Shown here one piece after another: positions 40,561-50,680 of a stretch of DNA of 64,000 bases. This DNA is from Gautieria morchelliformis (taxonomy: Eukaryota; Basidiomycota; Agaricomycetes; Gomphales; Gomphaceae), in assembly GCA_015179125.1 (NCBI GenBank), contig WHVA01000261.1:62001-126000 (forward strand). Reading direction: 5' to 3'. The notes below the pieces were generated by a model, which saw nothing but the letters and a program-made list of their open reading frames with translations, had not been told where the DNA came from and made no database searches. A program made the translations under genes and the position numbers. Every line of letters begins with the position of its first letter. Positions within the stretch are counted from its first letter, which is position 1.

Positions 40561-41170
40561 TTCTGTCTATGATTCCCCACCTATTACCAGTCCCAACCTG
40601 TATCCGGCCGATGACACAACTGATTGCTGAAAGTTCGATGACATGTGTCGAGGGCCGCATTCGGTGTATGTCACAGGGCCGAGTGTCACATCCTCGCCAT
40701 CCGTAAGACAGTTCTGTACCACCGCAAGTAGTCTCCGTGTTGGAGTTGGCCCAAATATTTTGTTCATTGGGAGTGTGAGCGCGAGAACCATGTCGAGCTG
40801 TTCATAAAAACACCAAGTCACAAATTCAGGCTTTCGGCTTGCTTTGTGAACGTGAATATCCACAAGAAGGCCATACTGATAGTAGTTAGATTGGATGAAT
40901 CAATAAACTGGCTCACTTACACGGACAAAGAATGTATCGCGTCCTGCCCGGTTCAAGCCTGTCAGGCACGCCTGCATGCAATCTCCCTCAGCAATTCGAA
41001 CCTTCCCCCATTTTTCAATGATATCAGGAACCAGGGGCTGCAGAATATGGGCTGGGATGGAAAAGTGGGTCCCATGATAAGCATCAATCTTGCGCTTGAG
41101 GGAAGTGTCAATGGCATAGTGCTTTTTGCATGGGAAGCGAAGGATGGTGAGAGGGTCTGAGTGGGGACTG
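40561..41170 (-). pseudogene. Conserved-looking fungal gene fragment, unknown function
   Basis: Minus strand, two exons: LKRKIDAYHGTHFSIPAHIL, VPDIIEKWGKVRIAEGDC and GLNRAGRDTFFVR, then an intron with GTGTAAGTGAG at its 5' side, then YGLLVDIHVHKASRKPEFV, TWCFYEQLDMVLAL and LAVVQNCLTDGEDVT. The pattern KWGKVRI...GRDxxFVRY.xLVD.....PxFExxxFYxQL is one I associate with agaricomycete proteins repeatedly found near transposons. I know of no function. Both ends are missing. A further minus-strand frame at 41191-41451 may be upstream sequence of the same gene. Confidence 0.4.
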
Positions 41171-41451
41171 TCAAGATGGGTTTTTAGGTGTTAATATCGT
41201 GTATTAGTGAACACAGTGAATGCCCAAGGAGCTTGTGTGAAGAAGTGTGCCGTTCGGCGAATAAGATGAACCAATAAATGTTCAGAAGGTAAGAGGGCTG
41301 CCCAAACGGAGCTCGCCCTATCTACAGTCATAGCGAAGTAGCCCATGACACTTGACAATGTAGCGTGCAAGGTATCATGGAAAGGTTGTTTAAGCAGCAA
41401 CAATCCTTTTGCCAGTGAAGGTGCTCCTTCGGAGCCCTTCACTGACAGCAC

Positions 41452-41918
41452 CGATAATAGTATGAAGACTCAGGTAATGAAGGTAAAGTACGAAAACTCA
41501 CCAGTGGTGCTTAAGTCCTCCTCTGGTTGAAGATAGAAATCTATTGGAGAGGGTTCAAGACGATAGTCACAGTGAGGTCAAGTTTTCACAAGATAGATGT
41601 ATGATAATTGAACTGGGGAATATACATGTGAATGTAAACTACTTATATTAAATGCTTATATGATGCTAGCGAATAGGAAAGAGGCCATCTTGAGTCAGGG
41701 TTGGATAGGGGTGCATGGTCAGGATACAAATAGGTGAAACACATATACAATAGAATGAAAGAGGAGTGTGAACATGAAACGACGGGGAGGAAAGAGGGCA
41801 AAGGTACCTATGTACAAAAACATGCCTTGAGACCTGCATACATGTTACCCTGCACAGACTCTTGGTGTGCTGGGTTGATCCTACATGATCTACAGGTAGG
41901 ACGCCCTGCGAATGCATT
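41452..41918. other. Gene-free stretch
   Basis: AT-rich, no frame with recognisable motifs. Confidence 0.4.
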
Positions 41919-42436
41919 CCAGCCATAAGAACACCCAAAGGGGGTTGAGTCGAGAAGGCGATGGGACCAGTGATGAACCATCAAGCCGGGTAAAGCATGT
42001 TGATCGTGTTTGATGGCGTGCCTACTGGTGAATGATGCAAGTAGTGAATGGTTGTTCGGTGAATGCGGCAAAGGGTGAATGGAGCCAACATAGAGGAGGC
42101 GTGGTCGAAGGGAAGGGCGAAGCCGAGCGAACATGGAGGAGGAGTGGTGAAAGGGAAAATAGGGATAGCTGGGTACAATAAATAAATGAGTCATGACATC
42201 CGGCCATAGGAACACCCAAAGGGGGTTGAGTGGAGAAGGTGATGGGACCAGTGATGAACCATCAAGCCGGGTAAAGGAGGTCGATCGTGTTTTGATGGCG
42301 TGGCTACTGGCGAATGACATGAGTAGCGAATAACCATTCGGCGGGTTTGGCAAAGAGCGAATGGAGTGAACATAGAAGTGGAGTGATGAAAGGGAGAATG
42401 GAGTTACTGGGTACAAGAAATAAATGAGTCATGACA
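41919..42436. repeat. Tandem duplication, two units of about 280 and 235 bp
   Basis: Both units start CCATA(A/G)GAACACCCAAAGGG and end AATAAATGAGTCATGACA. They share GAACCATCAAGCCGGGTAAA and diverge by scattered changes and a roughly 40-bp length difference in the GAACATGGAGGAGG part. Confidence 0.85.
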
Positions 42437-42661
42437 GGGACAAACTGCAGTCAAGTCATGTCGTAATTACAAAATGGACTTACACTCTGGACAAACTTTC
42501 TCCTTAGTGCTAATTTCAGATGTTCCTTCAGAAAAGTCTAGGATGTGCGATAGGTTGTATTTTAGTTGAATTTGTGCGAGTTGACTCCTATGTATCATCC
42601 GGTTACTCATAGTTGCATACAGTTTCACTCTTGACTTGATTGCAGAGGTAATTGCCCGCTA

Positions 42662-43057
42662 CACTGCAGGCATATAAAAGTTTTCTTGTCTGAAAAACTG
42701 TTGAAAAAACCGTAAAGATTTACCAAATATTTTTACTGTTTTTTATATAAAAAAAAACTATAATAAAATTTGTGCTTTTATTAGAATTTGTTGAGCAAGA
42801 AAATTGTAAAAAAGTTCAAAGTTTTTTTCAGGGTTTTTTATGGGTTTCTTTGTGTTTTCACCAAGGAACTTATAAAAAGACATAAAAAACCCTGCAAAAA
42901 CATTAACTTTTTTTACAATTTTCTTGCTCAACAAATTCTAAAAAAAAAACCCAAAATTTTGTTAAAGTTTTTTTACAATAAAATGAAAAAATTTGGAATA
43001 TCTTTACAGTTTTTTGAACAGTTTTTCAGACCAGAAAATTTTTATATGCCTCCAGTG
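42662..43057. mobile_element. AT-rich foldback MITE, 396 bp
   Basis: Ends CACTGCAGGCATATAAAAG and, inverted, CACTGGAGGCATATAAAAA. The element folds on itself almost completely, with the centre near 42870. A 3-bp CTA lies on both sides (42659-42661, 43058-43060). The size, AT content and 3-bp duplication point to a PIF/Harbinger-like or unassigned MITE. Confidence 0.75.
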
Positions 43058-43060
43058 CTA

Positions 43061-43646
43061 TACCGTTCCATGGCATAGGTCCAGTTAACCCAGACCAGCC
43101 CATTCTGATGGACGTCATTTGGGATATGAAGTAGTGCATAGATACAGGATGTACATGTCGATAGTCGCTCCTTCTAATAGTGGTAATAGTACCTAAAAGT
43201 AGCTTCAGTTTGTGTGGCACAATAGGACAAATGAACCTCACTCCTCGTATTCACAAACCCATTGTACAATCATCTCCTCGAGTGCATCGATTTTGGAATC
43301 TGTACTCACAAACTGGAGACAGACCTGACAAATTTTCACCAGTAGCATTGCATGCTTGTAATACTTTGGTGCAAGACGGCCTTCAATAAGGCTTTGTTAC
43401 ACCTGCATTTACACTGAGACAGCTGAGGCATATGCAGTAATAGCTGATATAGCAGCAGATTGACTGAGTAGCAGAAGTTGCTATAGCAGAATTCCCAAGA
43501 GATATTACAGTAATGGCTGGCCAGAGATAATGTTTGTAGGTCACAGGTTCAGTCGCGTCGCAAATGACATCACATGATAATTCTGGTCACATGATCAATC
43601 GGTCTTTACCTGGTCACCCACCTCTATCTGGGCTACACAAAACATC
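43061..43646. other. Gene-free stretch, upstream of the coiled-coil gene
   Basis: No coding or repeat structure recognised. GTCACATGATC-type E-box-like words lie at 43570-43595, shortly before the start codon. Confidence 0.4.
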
Positions 43647-45426
43647 ATGGCTGGGAAGAACCACAAGATGAAGCATGGTGCTGGCTCTAAAAATCACTCT
43701 GCTGAGCTTGTCAGCGCATTGTTCCTTGAAAATGCAGCGGTTCCCATCTCTAGTAGTGATTCCCTTGTGACAGAACTCAAGCATATCAAAAAGGAGAACA
43801 AGCTGTTGAGAGATGCTAACAAAAAACTCAGAACTGCTAATGAGGCTACAGAAAACCATATGGCTCAACTGCTGAAGTCAACAATGAAAATCCCAAAGCC
43901 AAAGGGCGAAGTAGGACACTTGGGTGATAATGACAAAAAGCCTGGGTATCATCTGCAGGAAAGGATGGGATTGAGTGAGAATAATGACCTGTATAACAGA
44001 ATTAGGGTGAGTTTGCTGTTTTTGATAATATATATATGCATATACTTAAATATTTGCTGTGTCTGTATACTACTGTACCATCTTAGGATTATGTTCGAGC
44101 ACAATCACATGGATTCGAACTCAACTCAGGGACTTTCAAAAATCAAGACCTTGAACTTTTGGCTGCAATATGTGTTCAGGTGAGTTCAGGCTTGTGTTTG
44201 TATTACTGTAACATATATTGATTATTGACCCTCATCCAGACAAAAAATAAATGGCCTTGGTTAGGGCATTATGAATCTGACTGGCGGGTTCTGGCGATGC
44301 TCAAGAAGTATTTACAAGGTAAGGGTGCTCACCAACGCAGGAAGGTGAATATACGACACTGTGAGCGTGACGACAAACCCAAGGAAGCCCTTCCTGAGGA
44401 AGGGGCCAATTTGGACCCCTTTGCGGTTCTTGGATACCCTGATGAACAGGAGGATTGCTCCTCCAATGGTTCTGGGGATGAAGATGGGGACGAGCATCCT
44501 GAGGAAGAAGACAGCGCACAGACATTCAAAAACAAGAACAAAACAGCATCAGTTCTCAAGGATCAGCTGAACAGACCACTGACGAAACACAAGACCTCAT
44601 CAATTCAACCATTGAAAGCACCCAATCTAGATCTCTCGGAGGGTGTGTATGTTGACCATGACGAGTACTTCCAAAATGGAACCAGGGCACTCAAAAATAC
44701 ACCCTCACCAATGGAAGGGTGCTTATGCTAGATGCCTATCCCAAAAGGCTTGAACATTATGAAGAAGGGTTTTGTGACAGGGTTATTCGTTCGCAGAATG
44801 CGTTTAATCATTGGAAAGTTGGCTCTGTCCTGGAATCAGAAGATCTCTTGTCTCCACGATCCATGGCATGCAAACACCCTACTAAAACTGTTCTATCAAA
44901 GTCCAATATTCCAAACTGTTCAGTGTCTACCAATGTTTTTCATCCCCAGTCACCCACCCTTGCTCTGCCTCCTAGCACACCTTATTCACCAGCTCTGATT
45001 TCAAGTCCCCAGCAGTCGCCAGGCTGGCTAGACTTTGAACCTAAGCCACAACTGCCTCAAACTCCCTTGAAAGCACAGATGAAGAGTGTTACAGTTGTGA
45101 GGGTTATAGATTCACCCCTCTCAACTGTTGTGGATTCTCCCAAGGTGAGATTTGTTACATTGACATAGCTTGATAACTTATTGACCTTGGATAGCCAAAG
45201 AAAGAAACTATGAAGTCAAAACTTGTGCCGAAAGCTGCTAAAGCCATAAAGAAAACAAAACCGATGCCAGAAGTCTCTAGTGTAGGAACAAGGTCTTCTA
45301 AATGCAAATATACAGATGACATTGCTGTGAAGGTACCTGTGGTATGTACTTTGAGCCATACCATGTCCAGAGTCTAATACACTTTTTCAGACAAAGAAGA
45401 GGAAGGCCAATCAGCCCCTAGACTGA
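43647..45426 (+). CDS. Coiled-coil protein gene of unknown function, five exons
   Basis: Start MAGKNHKMKHGAG; exons 43647-44006, 44087-44179, 44240-45144, 45195-45341 and 45391-45426, all with GT...AG ends, stop TGA after KRKANQPLD. N-terminal coiled coil (LVTELKHIKKENKLLRDANK). Then the block GLSENNDLYNRIR-DYVRAQSHGFEL-NQDLELLAAICVQ-WPWLGHYESDWRVLAMLKKYL. I associate this type with unnamed agaricomycete multigene families near repeats. Then an acidic stretch and a Ser/Pro-rich, basic tail. In exon 3 the text switches frame at a run of five A (about 44695): RALKN must continue in another frame as YTLTNGRVLMLDAYPK. A base loss there is likely. Without an RNA read I cannot exclude an unusual intron. 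Confidence 0.5.
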
Positions 45427-45696
45427 CATGGCCGGTGTTTGTACTTTGGAGAGATTATATTGCTAAGCTAGAAGTTTCTACAAGCAATGTGACATAAGTA
45501 GTGAGTATTTCATATACAGACCCATATTAATTTGGGCATGTATATGATCACCGAATTTGGTTTAATGGTGCCCTCATGCTTAAGTCCACCATAGCTCAGC
45601 TGAGGTTCTCTTCCCAACTACAACAGTGAGCATGATCAGTTTCTGCCGAGTCTTCAGACCCTAATCAACTAGAACATTGACATCTAATTTTAGGGA

Positions 45697-46799
45697 TGCT
45701 TTGGGGGGCGATATTACCTCTCTGTATACACTCTGGGGCTGCGCAAACCAAACTGTTCACTGATAAGGATTCAATCTATCTCAAAGATGGTACCATCAGC
45801 ATTCTATGTGAACTATCAAAAGACGAATATGAGGAGATATTGGTGTTAAATATCACCAAGAATGTGTCTCATTATTCAGTGAGTACTTGGTAATATTATG
45901 AGAATGGCCTTACATTGAGGTGTGTTCCTCTCAGTCTCCGGCTCTCTTTATCGATGCCCAGTTGTTTCCACTGCTGCATTTCAGCGTAAATCACTTTGAT
46001 GCTCACTATTCCCCGCACAATAGCTTAAGTAAGTGATATTCAGGAGTTTTCGACATGGACACACTTTACGAACTATCCCAGACCTGCCAATGGGGAACTT
46101 ACAGCTTTACTTCAAGCTAGAATACCGATTAACACCAGGTCTGTTACCCATTAATAGCTCTCAAAATTGTTTACTATCAAACAATTTGAAGCCACCACTG
46201 GTTTCTTGTTGTTATCTGTTTCCCAGGTTGCATGACTGAGTCAGGCTCGCCCTGAACCAATGCACGAAGGAGCCACAAGTATGTACCCATCCTACATTGC
46301 CATTTAAGACTTAGATATTTTCCCCAGGACATCTATTTTAACTTTCGACTCAATGGGGACACACCATCCTAGAGTTCAGAAAATCCTAGAAGACTACCTT
46401 ATCTCTGAAGCCTATGACAAAAAAAAACATTGCATGTATGCCTAGTTCACTCTATTTCAACATCCCTGTGCGTTGTATATATTGTGATCCACTATTTTGT
46501 CTACTCAATTTTCATGTCACAGGTTCCGATTCAGACTAATGGTGATGATTGCGGCTTATATTTGATGCTCACTGCTGAGACTTTTACCTACAACTGGATT
46601 CTAACAAAAAAAGGCCATCAATACTCTTAAGGTATGCACTGTCAGAACTAAGTGATTATACCTCAGGCTAAACATAGACAGGGCAACACACCGAGCCTGT
46701 TTGAAGAGTGGAACACCATATCAGCTGTGAATGCACGCCATGCGCTTAAATCCAAGATTCTCCCAGTCATCTTCCAAAACTACATAGACCTCAATGTAT
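45697..46799 (+). pseudogene. Ulp1-like (C48) cysteine peptidase remnant
   Basis: Two stretches carry the family signature: ILTFDSMGTHHPRVQKILED then YLISEAYDKKK (about 46330-46435), and after an intron VPIQTNGDDCGLYLMLTAET (about 46525-46585). The Asp of FDSMG and the QxNGxDCG active-site block are those of SUMO/Ulp1 proteases. They are followed by a tail reading PSLFEEWNTISAVNARHALK. The upstream catalytic His region is not legible between 45700 and 46300. Ulp1-like domains often ride in fungal and plant transposons, so this may be transposon cargo and not a host SUMO protease. It may form one cargo unit with the gene just upstream. Confidence 0.55.
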
Positions 46800-48300
46800 G
46801 AAATATATGCTTATGATTCCACGTGATAGAGAGAAACCTAAGAACAAGTACTTCACAGCAGGCTGAAAGCTTTCTTTCGGGCACTCTGGGATTATACTTG
46901 AGAGCATTGAGTTTACTGTGCTGGTGGGAATATACAGCTACAGGGGAATATGCTGTGCGTGGTATTAGTATATATGTGCACGGACCATCCCGCTCACGCG
47001 GCCAGCAAAGTAAATGTGGGGGTTTTACATAAGTGGCAGAGTTCAAATGCAGCTTGCTCCCCACTGCTACCAGCCCTGCTCCACTAGGTGAGTCTTATGC
47101 TGTGATTCAGGGTTCCCGTGTAGCTACCTCGTTCTATATGCCCCCTTCCTCATCTAGTTCACCAAGCTTTCCTTCTCTGGGCTCTGCTGCTGTTCTCACT
47201 GCGCTGAGCTGGAATGCCTCGGTCATTTTCTCTTCATCGAGCACTAGTTTTTCCTCTTCTCTACTTCTAACAACTACTTGTCCCACACGTCCCGCACATT
47301 CTACTCTCCTCGTCATAGAAGTCTGTCAGGCAGGACATCGACGCCCACCAGAGCAAGAGCCCCACCTTATCTATCAAAGAAGCTGCTCGCTGAGAATACC
47401 ATCGATGTTGTGGAGACAGCCAGCAAATCCAGAAGCACTCCAATGCAGGACGTCTCGGTCCCAATGATTTCACAATTGGGGAGGTTTGGGGCGGGGGCTT
47501 GACAGTCCGTTTCTAAAAGATGCGGCATTGATCAATTTCCTAGTACAGGCCATGGTATCAACCCCAGGTCCCCACACCGGGGTAACTACGCCGTCACTGT
47601 GCGTATGCGCCCTCCTTCGCCTGTACACGTTGCGCTGGCCTTGCTGCTGGTCCACAGGCAGCCTGCCCCAAGTCCCCTAGCGCCATCTCCCATGGCAACA
47701 CCCACGCCCACCAAGCCTCCATCCCGCCGGCAGACCGCCACTCATTGACGCGCACCATGGGTGCGCGCTCCCTCCACCCACACCCCTGTCTTGAGGAGCA
47801 TGTTGGTGATAGCGGGGGCCGGGGTCCAACGGTGCACGTGATGGGTTGGTGCGCTGCAGGGGACTTGGATACAAGTGCAGCCTCCGACGATGGTTCGTGT
47901 CATTGCGCATGCAAGCTGCAGACTGATTGTCACCCTTCCATGCACCTGTGACACATGGATATGCATGCAGACCGGAGGTCATGCAAGAGTTGTGTTCCAC
48001 ATGCAGAGGAAGGTGCCCCCGCCTGTGCCGACGCTGCCTGGGTTGCCTGATGCACGACACCGACATGCACACGCACACACATGCATTCCTCGCCAACTCT
48101 CCGCCCCCGACACGCAGCCCCACTTGATGCTGAACCCCCCCCCCGTTCATAGCGCCTGCGCCGCTCGTTGCAATCCCCAAGCAGGACGAGCGGAGTCACA
48201 GTGTGCCTGTGCCTGCACAGTTCAGCGTGCAGTTGGGAGCGGTAGCATCGTTAAGTGTGGCAATGCCGTTTGTGGCATGTCTGGGGTATTATGCTGAAAA
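46800..48300. other. Stretch without a recognised gene
   Basis: 47033-47500 holds overlapping Ser-rich frames on the plus strand. 47540-48240 is GC-rich and CAC/CACGC-rich, with no frame preferred. I see no protein motif, RNA gene or repeat shared with elsewhere. Confidence 0.4.
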
Positions 48301-48654
48301 TGTACATTATGATTACTATTAATTATGATGGGGTTAGCCACTATTAAGCTTGACGGACTGTCCCTAAGTATATCTGATGGATTGCCCAATGTCTTGTCAT
48401 GGATATCCCTGCTAGAGTGATGGGCTTCTCAACTGGCATACTTGTAAAGATGTTGATCTTAGGGCTTGTATCACAAGGGCACTGCAGAACTTGACCAATG
48501 AGTGGTATTCTGAATGCTACGTAGTGACAGGTAAGAGTAAGATGCGATGGGAACCGCTGGCCGGTTCCCACGCATAAACTATACAGTGGGTCCCTAAGGG
48601 GCCACTGGGATTATGTAATAACTATTGTACATGTAGATACATAGGTTATTTACA
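48301..48654 (-). repeat. Probable 3' LTR of Gypsy-3
   Basis: TGTACATTATG...GGTTATTTACA, 354 bp, with a TGTA...TACA inverted tip. On the minus strand it is preceded by a purine-rich tract (TAGAGGGGGAGGG, 48655-48668), the expected polypurine tract. The partner LTR is outside the window, so the left edge is provisional. Confidence 0.55.
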
Positions 48655-48689
48655 CCCTCCCCCTCTATAGACAACTGTAGGGGTCAACT

Positions 48690-50680
48690 ACGACTCATAG
48701 AGGTCATCCATAATGGAGTCCTCTAGAGTGGCCGATACAATGACGTTGGCGTCGTACGGGGCCGGTGGAGCGCGTGACTCCTCCGGGGGCACCTCCGCGT
48801 CATCGGTGGTGATTGGGTGAGGCTGGTCGGCCTCACCACTAGCGGCGGTATCCGCTTGGGTGATGAGGCCAGCGTCCTTGCGGAGCATGGCCTCAACAGC
48901 CGGGTCCTCAGTCTGAGGAGGGGGCCGGAAGCGCGCCAGCTCTTGGTCGAGCTGAGCGTGAGTGAGGGGTCGCGGCACTGCGGCCCTCACATGGCTGGTC
49001 TCGAGGACCTTTTGTTGGCCCTCGTGGGCGGCAGCACTGAATGCCGGTGATGCTGCGTTGAACATAGTGTTCAATGCGTGCCACTCGCTCGCGAGTGACC
49101 CTCACATAGTGGGCCAACCATCTCGTGATCTCGGTGAGGGGGATGTCGGGGCTGGCTCGGCCCCCACGGGGAATGGGCCCGTGATGGAGAGCCGCAGGGT
49201 GGTGCCCTGAGGCGTCAGCACTTCCCTGGCATCGACGAGGCTCGACCATTGGTCTGTCGAGCCGAATAGGTTGAGTAGCCTCGCCCTGAGAGGTGATGCG
49301 ACCCCTTTGACCCGGGGTGCAAGGGCCTTCAACCACATCCAGACGTCCATGTCGTCTAGATTGAAGGTGCCATCCGCGTTGTCATGGATGGCTGATGGGA
49401 TTCCTTCAGGGTTGTGTATCCAACCCTTTAGGATGGCCGCGATATCGTGCGGGGTACCGCCCGCTATCACGAGACAATCCCTTTTGGGATTGCAAGCGCG
49501 TTGTTCGCGCTCGATGCGTTTAAATACGCCAATCATCTTGCGCGTACGCATGAGCTGTGGCATTTCTTTTGCCCGCGCTAGCAGTTCAACGAAGCGTGGG
49601 TCGTTGAGCGGGCAGACGTCGTACCATTGAGTACGACGCTGTTGGGCCTTCCCTACCGGCCGTGGTAGGAGGCCCATCTCGGAGATCGGTGGGTCTCCGA
49701 GTGGGATGAGCGTCCCCTCCCCCAGGTAGGGAGGGTGAACTGTCCCGGCCGGTGAGGCAGGGCCACGCCAGGCCCAATGTACTGGGCCTCGACCTGTGCT
49801 ATCCACCGTTGAAGGGTGGGGTCGTTGACAGTGTGCGATGATGATACCGCTAGGTAAGCGCTAATCGCGCTTTCCCTCGCAATGGCTAGCCCATTGACGG
49901 TGTTGGGGTGCCGCACAATTTCTTGCCCTTTTTCTTTGGCTGCTCTGCCAGCCGCTGTGCCCTTTCCGGGTCGTACGTCTTCCAGACGGATGAGTCTGAC
50001 TCCCATCCTTCTGGGACGCCATACGTAGAGTCGGAAGGCGCGCTATGCCCTTCCGTCATTGTCGTTGTCGGGGTTGGTGCCGACAATCTGGACGCTAGCC
50101 CCATGTTGCGCACGCCAGCAAAGGCGCTGTCGTGCGAGGTGATGATGGCCCGGCCACTGGGTCTGTGGCCGGGTCATGTCGCGGCCTTTTTGAGGCAGGT
50201 GGACCAGGGTAACCTGAGCTGGGCTGCGCTTAGCTGCTGCTCCAGTTCCTTGATCTTGGCGCGCTCGGTTTCCGAGCGCGTCGTCGTGGTCTTCGACCGC
50301 GCGTTCCAACCCCTTGATCTCTTTTTTGAGGTCGTGGATGTCCCGGAGGAGCTCTTCTCGCGCATCACGTGCGATACCCCTTGGGAGCCATCCCCAGGCT
50401 GCATCGACGGCGTCGCCGATGTCTTCGTCCCGCAATTTGACCTTGCAGGTGCCTGTCGCGGCCCTTAAGTGCGCGGCGTAGTCCACGCACGTAGCACCAT
50501 CGTCCCGGGACGATGGCGAGGGCGTCCTCCCCCCATCCCATGATCATCCAGTCCTCCTGGTCTACTGGAGCACGGAGAATATCTGCGGCGCCCTGTCTCG
50601 GGGCTGTTGCTCACGTTGTGGACTTGATGAATCAACGTCCATCCCCTCTTTGGGGGGCATCATCTTTGTGGGGATGATGG
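48690..50680 (-). pseudogene. Extra coding region 3' of pol in Gypsy-3
   Basis: About 2 kb of coding-like sequence between the integrase end and the LTR, on the element's own strand. It starts MMPPKEGMDVDSSSPQREQQ, has a coiled coil (REELLRDIHDLKKEIKGLER) and later MDVWMWLKALAPRVKG and LLNLFGSTDQWSSLV. There is no signal peptide, transmembrane run or envelope hallmark that I can see. It resembles no retroviral protein I know, so it may be a host-derived or antisense/third gene of this fungal Gypsy group. Broken, with a few breaks. Confidence 0.5.

Noticed and set aside
47540-48240. GC-rich block that could be a gene or promoter island
   Set aside because: Frames overlap on both strands with no recognisable protein text; no regulatory motif stands out.
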